From positions 1-56,020 of the forward strand of contig CAZDQL010000040.1 of assembly GCA_964507325.1 (NCBI GenBank): DNA of 56,020 nucleotides, written 5' to 3'. Positions 23,248 to 32,499 of the stretch are shown piece by piece (the stretch's first letter is position 1; the number at the start of each line of letters is the position of its first letter). The position numbers and the translations under genes are program-made. Source of the stretch: CAZDQL01 sp964507325. Lineage in GTDB: Bacteria; Planctomycetota; UBA1135; GCA-002686595. A model generated the notes under the pieces. It was not told the origin of the DNA and searched no databases. It saw only the letters and a program-made list of their open reading frames with translations.

Positions 23248-25113
23248 TCAGCCGCTGAGCTGCATCCCGTACAGGCGGGCGTAGACGCCGTCGCGCTCGA
23301 TCAGCTCGTCGTGGGTGCCCATTTCGACCAGCCGCCCCTCGTCGAGCACGACGATGCGGTCGGCGTCGCGCACCGTGGAGAGCCGGTGGGCGATCACGAT
23401 CACGGTGCGGTCGCGCATCAACCGCTCCAGGGCGGCCTGGACCGCGGCCTCCGACTCGGTGTCCAGGGCGCTGGTGGCCTCGTCGAGCAGCAGCAGCTCT
23501 CCCCCGTGCAGGATCGCGCGCGCGATCGTGATCCGCTGGCGCTGCCCTCCCGACAGGCGGGTGCCGGCGTCGGCCACGTCGGTGGCGTAGCCCTCCGGCA
23601 GGGCTGCGATGAACTCGTGGATGTTCGCGGCGCGCGCCGCCTCCACCAACTCCTCGCGGGTGGCGTCGAGACGCCCGTAGCGGATGTTCTCCTCGAGCGT
23701 GTCGTGGAAGAGGAAGGGATCCTGGGTGACCAGGGCGAAGTGGTTCGACCAGGAGTCCAGGCGCAGGTCCCGCAGGTCGACCCCGTCGACCGTCACACGC
23801 CCTGCGGTGGGGTCGATGAAGCGCGTCACCAGGTCCAGGAAGGTGCTCTTGCCCGAGCCTGAGGGCCCCACCAGGGCCAAGGTCTCCCCGGGCGCGATCT
23901 CCAGGTCGATGCCGCTCAGGGCGTTGCCGTCCTCGGGGGAGTAGGCGAAGGACACCCCTTCGAAGCGCAGCCCGCTGCCCAGCCCCGCGCACTCCCGGGC
24001 CCCGCCCGCGTCCACGATCTCGGGGCGTTCGTCGAGCAGGGCCTGCAGGCGGTCGCAAGCCCCCTGGGCCTCCGCCACCCGGCTCCAGGAGCGGGTCGAG
24101 ATCTTGATGCTCGAGTAGGCCTTCGAGATCATCACGACGAAGGGCAAGAGATCGCTCGTCTCGATCTCCGCGCCGCTCTCGAGCGCCAGCCAACCGATCA
24201 CCAGCAGCACCACCGCCAGCCCGACGTGGGTGTAGAGCAGCGTCCACACGCGGGAGATGGCGGAGGCGCGCACCATCTTCATCGTGGCGCGGATGTACTG
24301 GCGGTTGAGGCGCCGGTAGCGCTCCAGCTCCCACTCCTCGGCGCGGAAGGCCTTGACGACGCGGATCCCCTGGAACATCTGCGTCAGGGCCTGCACCGAG
24401 GCGCCGAGCTGGTCGAGGCTCTTGGTGCTGCCGCTGCGCACGCGCTTCAGGAGAACGCCGATCGGCAACACCAGGAGCGGCAGGCCGAGCACCACGAAGA
24501 GGGTCGCCTGGGGCAGCAGGATGAAGGCCATCCCCAGCGCCATCAGGGCCATCAACGGCTCCTGGACCAGATCGCGCAGCACCGTGTTGGCGATCGTCAT
24601 CGCCTTGCCCACGTCGGAGCTGACGCGCGAGAGCATATCCCCGAACTTGCGCTGACCGTGGTAGCGCATCGAGAGGCCCATCAGGTGCTTGGCGACCGCG
24701 ACGCGCAGCCCCACCACCAGGCGCAGGGCGGTCCAGCGTCCCAGCACCTGGAAGGAGTAGCTGAGGATCGCGCCCAGGACGGAGATGGCGGCGATGATGC
24801 AGCAGACCCTGAGCAAGAGCCCCAGCCGCGCCTCGCTGGTGATCGAGGTGATCGAGGCGGGATCGGTGCCGATCACCAGCTTGCTGAGCCCCTCCTTCAG
24901 GGTGGTCAGGAAGCCCGTGGCGGCCTGAGCCTCCGCCGGGAGAGCCGCCTCCGCCGGGAAGAGGATCTCCAGGGTGGGCTTGATCAGCACGAAGGCCGCC
25001 TGCTGAGCGAAGGCGGTCGCGAGTCCCAGGAAGAAAACCGCGACCAACACCCACCGGTAGGGGCGGGCGTGGGGCCAGAGCAGGCGAACGAGGCTCCTCG
25101 GCTTGACCTTCAC
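23248..25113 (-). CDS. MsbA-like ABC exporter (TM and ATPase domains fused)
   Basis: A 621-residue half-transporter. Six TM helices lie in residues 15-340, including the conserved KFGDMLSRVSSDVGKAM and VKAFRAEEWELERYRRLN coupling region. The ATPase domain has ALVGPSGSGKSTFLDLV, the Q-loop VTQDPFLFHDTLEENIRYG, the signature TRLSGGQRQRITIARA, Walker B LLLLDEATSALD and the switch His in VIVIAHRLSTV. The layout is that of lipid A/lipid-linked-glycan flippases of the inner membrane. An extra hydrophilic loop of about 40 residues after TM1 (PAEAALPAEAQAATG) lies on the periplasmic side. Starts at GTG 25113. Neighbouring glycosyltransferases fit a lipid-linked glycan substrate. Confidence 0.92.
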   Translation of the reverse strand: MKVKPRSLVRLLWPHARPYRWVLVAVFFLGLATAFAQQAAFVLIKPTLEILFPAEAALPAEAQAATGFLTTLKEGLSKLVIGTDPASITSITSEARLGLLLRVCCIIAAISVLGAILSYSFQVLGRWTALRLVVGLRVAVAKHLMGLSMRYHGQRKFGDMLSRVSSDVGKAMTIANTVLRDLVQEPLMALMALGMAFILLPQATLFVVLGLPLLVLPIGVLLKRVRSGSTKSLDQLGASVQALTQMFQGIRVVKAFRAEEWELERYRRLNRQYIRATMKMVRASAISRVWTLLYTHVGLAVVLLVIGWLALESGAEIETSDLLPFVVMISKAYSSIKISTRSWSRVAEAQGACDRLQALLDERPEIVDAGGARECAGLGSGLRFEGVSFAYSPEDGNALSGIDLEIAPGETLALVGPSGSGKSTFLDLVTRFIDPTAGRVTVDGVDLRDLRLDSWSNHFALVTQDPFLFHDTLEENIRYGRLDATREELVEAARAANIHEFIAALPEGYATDVADAGTRLSGGQRQRITIARAILHGGELLLLDEATSALDTESEAAVQAALERLMRDRTVIVIAHRLSTVRDADRIVVLDEGRLVEMGTHDELIERDGVYARLYGMQLSG

Positions 25114-25201
25114 GCCGCGGATCTTCGAGGCCGGGGGCCGGGATGTAAAGCCCGCTAGGAGCCTGCGCCTCAGCCCAGGCTCCCGAGGCCTGCCGGGAGG
25201 T

Positions 25202-27088
25202 TCAGTCGCCCCAGCCCTCGAGCCCGCTCACCTGGGCCTCCTTCAGCGCCTGGTGGGAGAAGTCGGTGAACGCGTCGCGCGCGTAGTCCTCGGTGACCAT
25301 CTCGAAGTGACGGTCGTTGAACATGTCCAACGGGTTGGTCGGAGGGGTGCGCTTGCGCAGGTAGACGACGTAGTAGCCGAAGGGGCCCAGGTAGGGTCCA
25401 CCGACGGCGCCCTCCTCGAGCTCGAAGAAGACCTGATCGGCGGCGGAGATGTCGTACAGGTAGAAGTAGTAGCTGCTCTCGCCCAGGGTGCGCTTGTAGT
25501 CGTTGCGCGTCATCGGCTCCTCCTGGAAGCGACCCCGGTTCTTGCGACCCAGCTCCGGCGGCGGCTTGCCCGAGATCGGCATCGGCGGATCCCAGAACTC
25601 GGAGTGCAGGTCGAGCAGGTTCGACCAGTACTGGTCGAAGGGCACCAGGTCGGCGGGGGGCTCGTAGTTCTCGCCCCGTTCGACGGCGGCGGTGCGGGCC
25701 TCCGCCGAAGCCACCAGACGATCGATGTAGGCGTCGATCTCGGCGCGCAACCGGTCGGCTTCCTGCTTCGCCCAGGCCCAGCCGTTCTCCTTCCAACGGT
25801 CGTTGCGGAACTCGAAGGCGGAGACGAACAAGACCTCCGACAGCACCCGTCCGAGCCCCATGATCACGCTGGCGCGCTCGAGATGGGCCTGGATCTCGGG
25901 AGAGATGTTGTTGTTCTCGTCGCGCTCGATCTCCCGGGCGATGGTGGTCTTGAAGGAGCTCAGCAGGTAGTTGTGCTCGAGGAAGGCCTCGACCGACGGG
26001 AACTGGTGCCCCATCAGCGCCATGAAGTTGATGTCGAACATGCCGGGCTGGATCGCAGTCCGCGCCTCGGCGATCTCCTGCATGTAGGCCTGCCGCTCTC
26101 GCAGGGCGCCCATCTTCTCCAGCTTGTTCTTGGTCGCCTCGTAGAGGGCCAGGAACAGCTTGGCCTCGTGGACGTCGCGGTCGCTGAAGGCGTCCACGAA
26201 CTCCAGGTAGGTCTCCTCGGTCGGGATCTCGACGAAGGTGTCGATACCCTCGAGCAAGAGCAGGACGTCGGGGGGCAGGCCATCGAGTGACGACTTGGTC
26301 TCGACGAAACCGTTGAGGGCCATGATCACGTAGTCGCGCAGGAGCCCCATCATCATCTCGTGCTCGCGCTTCATCGGCTCGCCCGACTCCTCCGCCTGCT
26401 GCTTGCGCAGCTCCCAGGCACGGACGCAGTCGGCGACCAGGTCGAACTCGGGGGAGCCGGCGTGGATCGCCTCGACCGTGATGTCGGGCCAGTCGTTGGG
26501 ATGGCCCAGGAAGAACATCTTGTCGAAGCGCATGGTCTGGAGGACCTGGTCCCTGTACCACTGCTTGGTGCCGTAGGCGCGGCCGATCTCGACATTCGGA
26601 TCGAGGGTGGGATAGCGCGACAGGAACTCGTCTTCGCGCTCCTGGAGGCGCTCCTGCAGCTCCTCCTGAGTGACCACCATCGCGGCCAGATCCGCCTCTA
26701 TCCGCTCGTCGATGGCGGCGCGCTGGGCCTCGTTCAGGTCGTCGTAGACCGCCTGGAACTGCTCCTCGGCGTAGCGCTCCTTGGACTGGTACACGCGCAG
26801 CTCGTGCTCGATACCGAGCAGGGCTTCCAGCTTGCGCGCCTCCAAGGCGTTGCGCCCCACCCCGTACACCAGGTAGCGCTCGATCTCGAGGTCGGTGATG
26901 TGCCGGCCATCGACGATCAGGGGCTCGCCGAACCTCGAGCTGGGCTCCTCGGCGGCGGTTGTAGTGCCCTGCGCGGAGGCGGCGGTGCCGGGGTTTTGCG
27001 GCGCAGGGGGCTCGGCCTCCTGGGCCAGGACAGGGCCCGCCAGGAGGGGCAGGATGGCGAGGAGGGGGGTGCTGCGGGGAGCGTTCAT
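25202..27088 (-). CDS. Secreted SurA/parvulin-like protein
   Basis: A 628-residue protein with a Sec signal peptide (LLAILPLLAGPVLAQEAEP) and an Ala/Pro/Thr-rich linker. Next comes a large helical region with SurA-like features: GEPLIVDGRHITDLEIERYLVYG near the start of the domain, and EEQFQAVYDDLNEAQRAAID. Near the C-terminus DQVFFELEEGAVGGPYLGPF and GYYVVYLRKRTPP resemble the end of a parvulin peptidyl-prolyl isomerase domain. The catalytic core is not clearly intact, so activity is uncertain. The likely role is periplasmic protein folding or outer-membrane protein handling. The gene diverges from the unknown gene at 27251. Confidence 0.6.
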   Translation of the reverse strand: MNAPRSTPLLAILPLLAGPVLAQEAEPPAPQNPGTAASAQGTTTAAEEPSSRFGEPLIVDGRHITDLEIERYLVYGVGRNALEARKLEALLGIEHELRVYQSKERYAEEQFQAVYDDLNEAQRAAIDERIEADLAAMVVTQEELQERLQEREDEFLSRYPTLDPNVEIGRAYGTKQWYRDQVLQTMRFDKMFFLGHPNDWPDITVEAIHAGSPEFDLVADCVRAWELRKQQAEESGEPMKREHEMMMGLLRDYVIMALNGFVETKSSLDGLPPDVLLLLEGIDTFVEIPTEETYLEFVDAFSDRDVHEAKLFLALYEATKNKLEKMGALRERQAYMQEIAEARTAIQPGMFDINFMALMGHQFPSVEAFLEHNYLLSSFKTTIAREIERDENNNISPEIQAHLERASVIMGLGRVLSEVLFVSAFEFRNDRWKENGWAWAKQEADRLRAEIDAYIDRLVASAEARTAAVERGENYEPPADLVPFDQYWSNLLDLHSEFWDPPMPISGKPPPELGRKNRGRFQEEPMTRNDYKRTLGESSYYFYLYDISAADQVFFELEEGAVGGPYLGPFGYYVVYLRKRTPPTNPLDMFNDRHFEMVTEDYARDAFTDFSHQALKEAQVSGLEGWGD

Positions 27089-27220
27089 GGGTCCGTTTGG
27101 GTCGCTCGGAAGGGCTCAGGGAAAGCGGGCAGAGCTTACGAAGGGGTGCGGGATTCGAGAGAGAAAACTCGGATTCGGCCGCCGGGGGCCTCCGGCCCCC
27201 AGGGGTCCCGTCGCGCCTGG

Positions 27221-27227
27221 TAGTCTA
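27221..27227. promoter_or_regulatory. Symmetrical TAGTCTA box between divergent genes
   Basis: TAGTCTA reads as TAGTCT on the plus strand (24 nt before the ATG at 27251) and TAGACT on the minus strand (133 nt before the ATG at 27088). It may serve as a -10 box for one or both genes. No -35 was identified. Confidence 0.3.
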
Positions 27228-27250
27228 CGGGGCTCCCCAGGCTCGAGCCC

Positions 27251-27940
27251 ATGGACTACCAGCCCCGAACCATCGCCTTCATCGCCGAATTGGTACATCC
27301 CCCCGTGGGGATCGACCCGCGCCCGGTCCAGAAGCTCCACAACCACCTCTTCCAGAAGGGGGCTCCGAGCTACTCGAGCTTCCAGATCACCCCGGCCGGC
27401 CCGCTGCTCTCCAACCCCGCCAGCCGCCCTGGGGCCGTCTCCCAGGTGCTCTTCGGGGCGGACCGGATCGTCTTCCGCGAGGAGCTCTCGGCGATGACCT
27501 GGGAGACCTTCGCCGCACGGGTGATGGAGCTGGTCGACGCCGTGGCCCCCCTGCGCGGCATCCAGGTCCTGACCGGCACCCAGATCACCCTGCGCAGCCT
27601 GGTCAACCCCAGGCACTGGACCGACAGCCGGAAGTTCCTGCAGGTCGCCCTGCTGGGGATCGAGGACGAGCTGGAGACCCTGGACCGCTCACCCTCCCTC
27701 TACGGCCTGCGCCTGGCCTTCCCCCCCGAGGGGGAGCAGACCAACGCCTTCGGCGTGCGCGTCGAGTCCTACACCGCCGACACGAGGTCCCTCTTCCTCG
27801 AGGTCCAGGGCACCTTCAACCCGGTGGTCGTCGCCAAGGGCCTGGCCCCGATCGAGGGTTTCGTACACGGCTCCTACCGTTTTCTGACCGACCGCGTGCT
27901 GCCCTTCGTGGCCCGCTTCGACGCGCACCAGCCCTCCTGA
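27251..27940 (+). CDS. Conserved-looking cytoplasmic protein of unknown function
   Basis: A 229-residue soluble protein without signal peptide or TM segment. It opens with PRTIAFIAELVHPPVGIDPR and shows alternating strands and helices: FQITPAGPLLSN, VLFGADRIVFREELSAMTWE, LTGTQITLRSLVNPRHW and LRLAFPPEGEQTNAFGVRVE. The pattern reminds me of the sporadically distributed TIGR04255-like proteins, but I cannot confirm that. Codon use is typical of the window. It precedes three secreted-protein genes on the same strand and may be co-transcribed with them. Confidence 0.65.
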   Translation: MDYQPRTIAFIAELVHPPVGIDPRPVQKLHNHLFQKGAPSYSSFQITPAGPLLSNPASRPGAVSQVLFGADRIVFREELSAMTWETFAARVMELVDAVAPLRGIQVLTGTQITLRSLVNPRHWTDSRKFLQVALLGIEDELETLDRSPSLYGLRLAFPPEGEQTNAFGVRVESYTADTRSLFLEVQGTFNPVVVAKGLAPIEGFVHGSYRFLTDRVLPFVARFDAHQPS

Positions 27941-27973
27941 AACCGGCGCGCCACCGTGGGGTACCAGCATCCG

Positions 27974-28684
27974 ATGCGTATCGCGGCCTGCACCTTCCTG
28001 GGCCTCCTCCTGGGGGCTTGCACCCTCTTGGGCCTCCTTCAGTGGCTCGGCGCCTGCGCGCCCCCGGCGACCCCCGCTCCCCCGCCCACTCCCCCGCAGG
28101 GGGCGGTGATCCAGATCGGTCCCGGGGACTACCTCGACCAACCGGCGTGGATCCTGGCCTCGGACGTCGACCGCTGGCTCGGGTACATCGCCCTCCTGGA
28201 GCCGGACGAGACGCGCCCCTCCTGGCGCCGCAAGGCCCTGCACCACATCGTCGTGCCGATGCGCGTGGCGGCGGCGGTCTACCCCCAGGAGCGCGAGGAG
28301 GCCCGTATCGCGGCCCAGGCCCTGCTGGAGAGGCTGGTCGCGGGGGAGCCCCTGCCCCCCGACGCCCCGGCTCTGGAGGAGATCCACGGCCACGGCAAGG
28401 AGATCGGACTGGAGCGCTGGTGCGTGGCCAGCGAGCTGCGCGACAGCGGGTGGTCGGAGGTCTTCGAGATCATCGGGGGCTACTGCATCCTGCGCATCGT
28501 GGACGCTCCCCCGCGCGAGGAATGGCTGGCGGACACGCGCATCTCCATCGAGCATCTGACGCTCCCCTACCTCCCCGCCGAGGGGGCCAAGGAGCTGATC
28601 GAAGGGGCACGCCGCCAGCTCGGCCTCGCGGTGGTGGACCCCGAGTGGGAGTGGATCCTGCCCAAGCACTACATCTACGAGTGA
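27974..28684 (+). CDS. Putative lipoprotein with a parvulin-like region
   Basis: A 236-residue protein. The N-terminus MRIAACTFLGLLLGACTLLG has a hydrophobic core and two Cys in lipobox-like settings (FLGLLLGAC is the better one), followed by a Pro-rich linker. The middle contains RWLGYIALLEPDETRPSWRR and ARIAAQALLERLVAGEPLP. Then comes WCVASELRDSGWSEVFEIIG with GGYCILRIVDAP, resembling the closing strands of parvulin domains, although too short for a full domain. The ATG at 27974 is preferred to the GTG at 27956, which would put six polar residues ahead of the signal sequence. The next gene follows after 7 nt. Confidence 0.6.
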   Translation: MRIAACTFLGLLLGACTLLGLLQWLGACAPPATPAPPPTPPQGAVIQIGPGDYLDQPAWILASDVDRWLGYIALLEPDETRPSWRRKALHHIVVPMRVAAAVYPQEREEARIAAQALLERLVAGEPLPPDAPALEEIHGHGKEIGLERWCVASELRDSGWSEVFEIIGGYCILRIVDAPPREEWLADTRISIEHLTLPYLPAEGAKELIEGARRQLGLAVVDPEWEWILPKHYIYE

Positions 28685-28691
28685 CGAGCCC

Positions 28692-29588
28692 ATGCAGCTG
28701 TCCCCCATCGCCGTCGGCCTCCTGGCACTCCTTTCGTCCCCGGCCCTCCCGCTGGCCCAGGACCCTCCCGCCGAGGCGGCCGACGCACCGCTCGAGCGAC
28801 TGAAGGCCTGGCCCACACTGCGGCAACGGGCGCGGGTGGAGAAGGACATCGCGCGCCTGCGCGCGGCGCAGACCACCAACATGGCGAAGGAGGCGCGGGC
28901 GGCGCTCGTCGCCGATGGCGCCATGGTCATGCCGCTGCTCTTGAAGGCCTTCGAGGGGGAGCGCGACGAGGAGGGACAAGAGCGGGTGCGCGACGTGCTG
29001 GACGCGCTGGTGGAGCCCACGCACACGCGGCTGCTCCAGCCCTGGACGCAGAGTGAGAAGCTCCACGTGCGCATCTGGGCGCAGCGCCGCGTCGCGGTCG
29101 GGCTCGATCCCGGCCTGGCGCGGGAGGCGGCGAAGCTGTGGAAGGCGATCCAGCGCCGTCTGGAGAGCCGGCGTCCCCCCGATCCCGAGGAGGTCTACAG
29201 CACGAGCCTCCTGCTCGTGTCCACCGGCGACCTGACGGCCCTGCCCCAGCTCTTCGAGCGCGCGCGCGACGACTGGAAGCGCTCCCGGGGCGAGCTGCGG
29301 ACGGTGCTCGCGGGGGTGCGCGGAGGCGAGGCGGAAGCCTGGCTCCTCGAGCGCCTCGCCGAGGGGGACCGGCGCACCAAGTCCGCGTCCCTGAGGCTGC
29401 TCGCGGTGGCGGGCACCCAGGTCACCCTGAGACACCTGGGAGTGCACCTGGACAGCTCCGACAACACGCTCAGGGTCGACGCGATCAACGCCTGCCGCGG
29501 CATCGTCGACGGCGACCCGCCACTGGAGAAGCTGGCCGTCTTCGAGGCGATCGGGCTGGCCGTGGAGTGGCAGGAGCGCATCCGATGA
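28692..29588 (+). CDS. Secreted helical-repeat protein (HEAT-like)
   Basis: A 298-residue protein with a signal peptide (MQLSPIAVGLLALLSSPALPLAQ). The remainder is nearly all helix in 30-40-residue pairs, for example MVMPLLLKAFEGERDEEGQE, RVRDVLDALVEPTHTRLL, DLTALPQLFERARDDWKRS and KSASLRLLAVAGTQVTLRHL, the pattern of HEAT/Armadillo repeats. Such folds are protein-binding scaffolds. Its stop overlaps the next start (ATGA), so it is translationally coupled to the gluzincin-like protein and the two may act as a pair in the periplasm. No enzymatic residues are seen. Confidence 0.65.
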   Translation: MQLSPIAVGLLALLSSPALPLAQDPPAEAADAPLERLKAWPTLRQRARVEKDIARLRAAQTTNMAKEARAALVADGAMVMPLLLKAFEGERDEEGQERVRDVLDALVEPTHTRLLQPWTQSEKLHVRIWAQRRVAVGLDPGLAREAAKLWKAIQRRLESRRPPDPEEVYSTSLLLVSTGDLTALPQLFERARDDWKRSRGELRTVLAGVRGGEAEAWLLERLAEGDRRTKSASLRLLAVAGTQVTLRHLGVHLDSSDNTLRVDAINACRGIVDGDPPLEKLAVFEAIGLAVEWQERIR

Positions 29589-30808
29589 GATTCCTGTGTC
29601 TGGCGATCCTGGTGGCGCTCGTGGCGCAGACGCCGGCCGCGGCGCAGAAGCTGCGCGACAAGAGCAAGCCGCGCAACCACCCCATCAACTGCCCTCACAC
29701 GGCGGGCGACCCCGAGCTCCTGGCCAGGATCGGAGTCCTCTCCCTGGGCGGGTTCGACTTCGCGACCGAGGAGACGACCCAGGCGGTGGACGCGTTCCTG
29801 GCGGTCAACGACGTCAAGTGGGTCGAGACGGCCCACTACAAGATCGGCTTCGCCCTGGGGCCCTACCGCGTCACCCCCAAGGAACGCCTCGCCCTGCGCG
29901 CCGAGCTCACGCGCCTGGCGGAGATCTGGCCCGAGGTCAGCCTCAACCCCAAGATGAAGGTGATCGACCCGTGGTTGCGGGTCTATCTCTTCGCCATGCG
30001 CGCCGAGGAGCACTACCGCGAGGTGCAGGAGATCCTGGGAGTCACCGACGAGGACTTCCCCGACGGCAGCAAGCCCTGGGACACCACCGGGACGTACATG
30101 GGCATCGGGCCCTACCTGGGGGAGAAGGGCAAGTACGAGGTGCTCTTCCTCCCCAGCAAGGCGGGCAGCGAGTCCTACCTGCGGCATTACTTCGGACTGC
30201 GCACCAAGTACAGCCAGCGCTGGAACATCATCGACAAGGATGCCCTGCACCTGGTGATCCACATCGGTCAGGGCAGTCTCAAGGTGGACACCGCCCTGCA
30301 CGGCCACTTCGTGTTCAACCAGACCCAGCAGCTCTTGGACGGTTTCCGGCACTACTCCTACGAGATCCCGGTCTGGATCAAGGAGGGCCTGGCCCACTGG
30401 ATGGAGCGCCGCGTCAGCCCGGAGTACAACTCCTTCGACTCCAGCGAGGGTGCGGTCCCCCAGATGACCAAGAAGGACAACTGGGAGCCTCCCACGCGGC
30501 GCCTGGTGCAGCAGGGCAAGGCGATCAGCATGGCGCGCCTGATGGCGATGAGCGACTACGCCGAGCTGACGCTCCCGCACCACTACACGACCTGGTCGAT
30601 GGTGGACTACCTGATGCGCGAGCACCCCGGCGCGGTGGGAGGGATCCTGTGCGCCATCAAGGGGTTGGTCAACGAGCAGTTCATCGACGACGGCTCGGGG
30701 CTCGAGGACGCCCATCGCCAAACCTTCAAGGAGCTGCTCGGAATGACCTACGCCCAGTTCGATCGGGCCTGGGCCGAGTGGGTGCTGACGGTCTACTCCA
30801 ACAAGTAG
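29585..30808 (+). CDS. Secreted gluzincin-like (peptidase MA-type) protein lacking the HExxH glutamate
   Basis: A 407-residue protein with a signal peptide (CLAILVALVAQTPAAAQ). The layout fits peptidase MA/DUF1570-type gluzincins: substrate-side strands, LRHYFGLRTKYSQRWN, a zinc-motif helix, then IPVWIKEGLAHWMERRV, where E267 of EGLAHW would be the third zinc ligand. The zinc helix, however, reads ALHGHFVFNQTQQLLDGF (H239-G-H241) instead of HExxH, so the catalytic Glu and second His are not in place. It is probably a non-peptidase family member or binds metal differently. The last third has TLPHHYTTWSMVDYLM and LLGMTYAQFDRAWAEWVL, also typical of the family. Coupled by ATGA to the helical-repeat protein. 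Confidence 0.65.
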   Translation: MRFLCLAILVALVAQTPAAAQKLRDKSKPRNHPINCPHTAGDPELLARIGVLSLGGFDFATEETTQAVDAFLAVNDVKWVETAHYKIGFALGPYRVTPKERLALRAELTRLAEIWPEVSLNPKMKVIDPWLRVYLFAMRAEEHYREVQEILGVTDEDFPDGSKPWDTTGTYMGIGPYLGEKGKYEVLFLPSKAGSESYLRHYFGLRTKYSQRWNIIDKDALHLVIHIGQGSLKVDTALHGHFVFNQTQQLLDGFRHYSYEIPVWIKEGLAHWMERRVSPEYNSFDSSEGAVPQMTKKDNWEPPTRRLVQQGKAISMARLMAMSDYAELTLPHHYTTWSMVDYLMREHPGAVGGILCAIKGLVNEQFIDDGSGLEDAHRQTFKELLGMTYAQFDRAWAEWVLTVYSNK

Positions 30809-30858
30809 CAGCGGGGCCGGCGCCCCCCACGCCAGGGGCCGGGGTGGGCGGGATCGGG

Positions 30859-30864
30859 TAGACT
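30859..30864 (+). promoter_or_regulatory. Candidate -10 box for the radical SAM pair
   Basis: TAGACT, 86 nt before the first radical SAM start codon, in an otherwise G-rich intergenic region. No -35 match. Confidence 0.3.
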
Positions 30865-30950
30865 CAAAGCCGTATTCCCCGTCTCCGTCCGAGGGCCGCC
30901 ATGGCCCCGGGCTTCAGTCTCCACCGCCCCGGCGCCGATCGCCAGCCCGG

Positions 30951-32498
30951 ATGACCCCGAGCCACAAACGCATAGTCCTCTTTCTGCCCCATCGCGCCGA
31001 CCCGGACGCCGGGGTGCGCGTGGCGGCGGATCTCCTACCCCTCGAGCTGCTGCAGATCGCCATGCTGCCCGAGCGCGAGGGCTACGAGGTGCACATCGTG
31101 GACGCCATGGTCCACGACGACTACCGCGAGCGGCTGTTCGAGCTCTGCGACGGGGCGCTGCTCTTCGCCAGCTCCTGCATCCTGGGCTTCCAGGTGACCC
31201 ACGGCGTGCGCGTGGCGCGGGAGATCCGCGAGCGCTTCCCCAAGCTGCCGATCCTGGTCGGGGGTTGGTTCCCCAGCGTGCGCCCGGAGCCGTACCTGGA
31301 GGAGGGGATCGCCGACGCGGTGGGGATCGGTCAGGGGGAGATCACCTTCTGGGAGGCGGTGCAGGCGATCGAGTCGGGTGAGGACCTGGCCGAGGTCCCG
31401 GGGCTGGCGGTGCTGCGCGACGGTGAGGTGCTCTTCACCAAGCCGCGCCCCGTGATAGGCCTGGACAAGCTGCCCGACGTCCCCTGGCACCTGATCGACT
31501 TCGAGGAATACGTGGCGCGCCAGAACCCGGGCCCGGGGTGGAAGCTGCGCCACAAGTACCCGGACCCCTGGGAGCTGGAGCCGGGGACGGTGGTGCGCGG
31601 CTTCAGCTACTTCTCGAGCTTCGGGTGCCCGGAGCCCTGCACCTTCTGCTGCTCGCCGGTGGTCTCGGGGCGGCGTTGGAAGGCGCTGCCGGGCAAGCTC
31701 CTGGCGGAGCGCCTGCTGGAGTGCCACGAGCGCTTCGACTTCAACGTGATGCGCTTCCAGGACGCCAACTTCGGCGTGGCCGAGAAGCGCTCGAACGAGT
31801 TCTGCCGCACGCTGATCGAGAACGGCGCGGACTTCTGGTGGTCCGGCTGCTACGAGGTGGAGACGATCCACCGCTACCAGCAGGAGTCGATGGACCTCCT
31901 CCAGGAGGCCAACTGCCACATGATCTCGATCGGCGCCGAGGCGGCGACCCAGGAGCAGCAACGCCGCATAAAGAAGAACATCGACGTCGGTCACTTCGAG
32001 TACGCCCTGGGCGAGATGAACCGGCGCGGAATCACCACCGGTACGTCCTGGATCATCGGCTACCCGGAGGAGCCGCCCGAGTCGATGCTCGAGACGATCC
32101 GCATCGCCGCCCAGATCAAGTACAAGTTCCCGCGCTCCGCGTCGGACGTCTTCCCCTTCCGCCCCATCCCGGGCTCCGAGGACTTCGATCGCGCCGTCGA
32201 GCTCGGCTACCGCCCCCCGCGCACCTTCGAGGAGTGGGGCGCTTGTCTCGACTACAAGCTCGAGCTCGACGACCTGGAGATCCCCGCCGACGTCCTGCGC
32301 CTCTGGCGCCGCTACGGCGTCGCCGCGACCTTCTACGACGGTCTGGCGAACGGCGGCTCGCCGACCCTGCTGAGGGCCATGAAGGCCATCTCGGGCTGGC
32401 GCTTGAAGAGGAGCAACTACAGCTTCCCCTTCGAGTACAAGCTCTTCGACGTCTACTCGCGCCTCCTCGGACGGCGCGGGAAGGGTGCCAGCGCCTAG
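30951..32498 (+). CDS. B12-binding-domain radical SAM protein, copy 1
   Basis: A 515-residue enzyme. Residues 5-140 form a Rossmann-like B12-binding-type domain (RIVLFLPHRADPDAGVRVAA, DGALLFASSCILGFQ, PILVGGWFPSV) without the DxHxxG histidine motif, so cobalamin, if bound, would be base-off. The radical SAM core has its cluster-binding cysteines at C226, C230 and C233 in FGCPEPCTFCC. It continues with RFQDANFGV, ISIGAEAATQEQQRRIKK and TGTSWIIGYPEE. Such proteins methylate unactivated carbons or rearrange lipids and natural products; hopanoid and glycolipid-modifying enzymes share this architecture. The substrate is unknown. A close paralog follows at once. Confidence 0.88.
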   Translation: MTPSHKRIVLFLPHRADPDAGVRVAADLLPLELLQIAMLPEREGYEVHIVDAMVHDDYRERLFELCDGALLFASSCILGFQVTHGVRVAREIRERFPKLPILVGGWFPSVRPEPYLEEGIADAVGIGQGEITFWEAVQAIESGEDLAEVPGLAVLRDGEVLFTKPRPVIGLDKLPDVPWHLIDFEEYVARQNPGPGWKLRHKYPDPWELEPGTVVRGFSYFSSFGCPEPCTFCCSPVVSGRRWKALPGKLLAERLLECHERFDFNVMRFQDANFGVAEKRSNEFCRTLIENGADFWWSGCYEVETIHRYQQESMDLLQEANCHMISIGAEAATQEQQRRIKKNIDVGHFEYALGEMNRRGITTGTSWIIGYPEEPPESMLETIRIAAQIKYKFPRSASDVFPFRPIPGSEDFDRAVELGYRPPRTFEEWGACLDYKLELDDLEIPADVLRLWRRYGVAATFYDGLANGGSPTLLRAMKAISGWRLKRSNYSFPFEYKLFDVYSRLLGRRGKGASA

Positions 32499-32499
32499 C

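Noticed and set aside
30809..30858. G/C-rich inverted stretch after the gluzincin-like gene as an intrinsic terminator
   Set aside because: Pairing is patchy and no T-tract follows on either strand.
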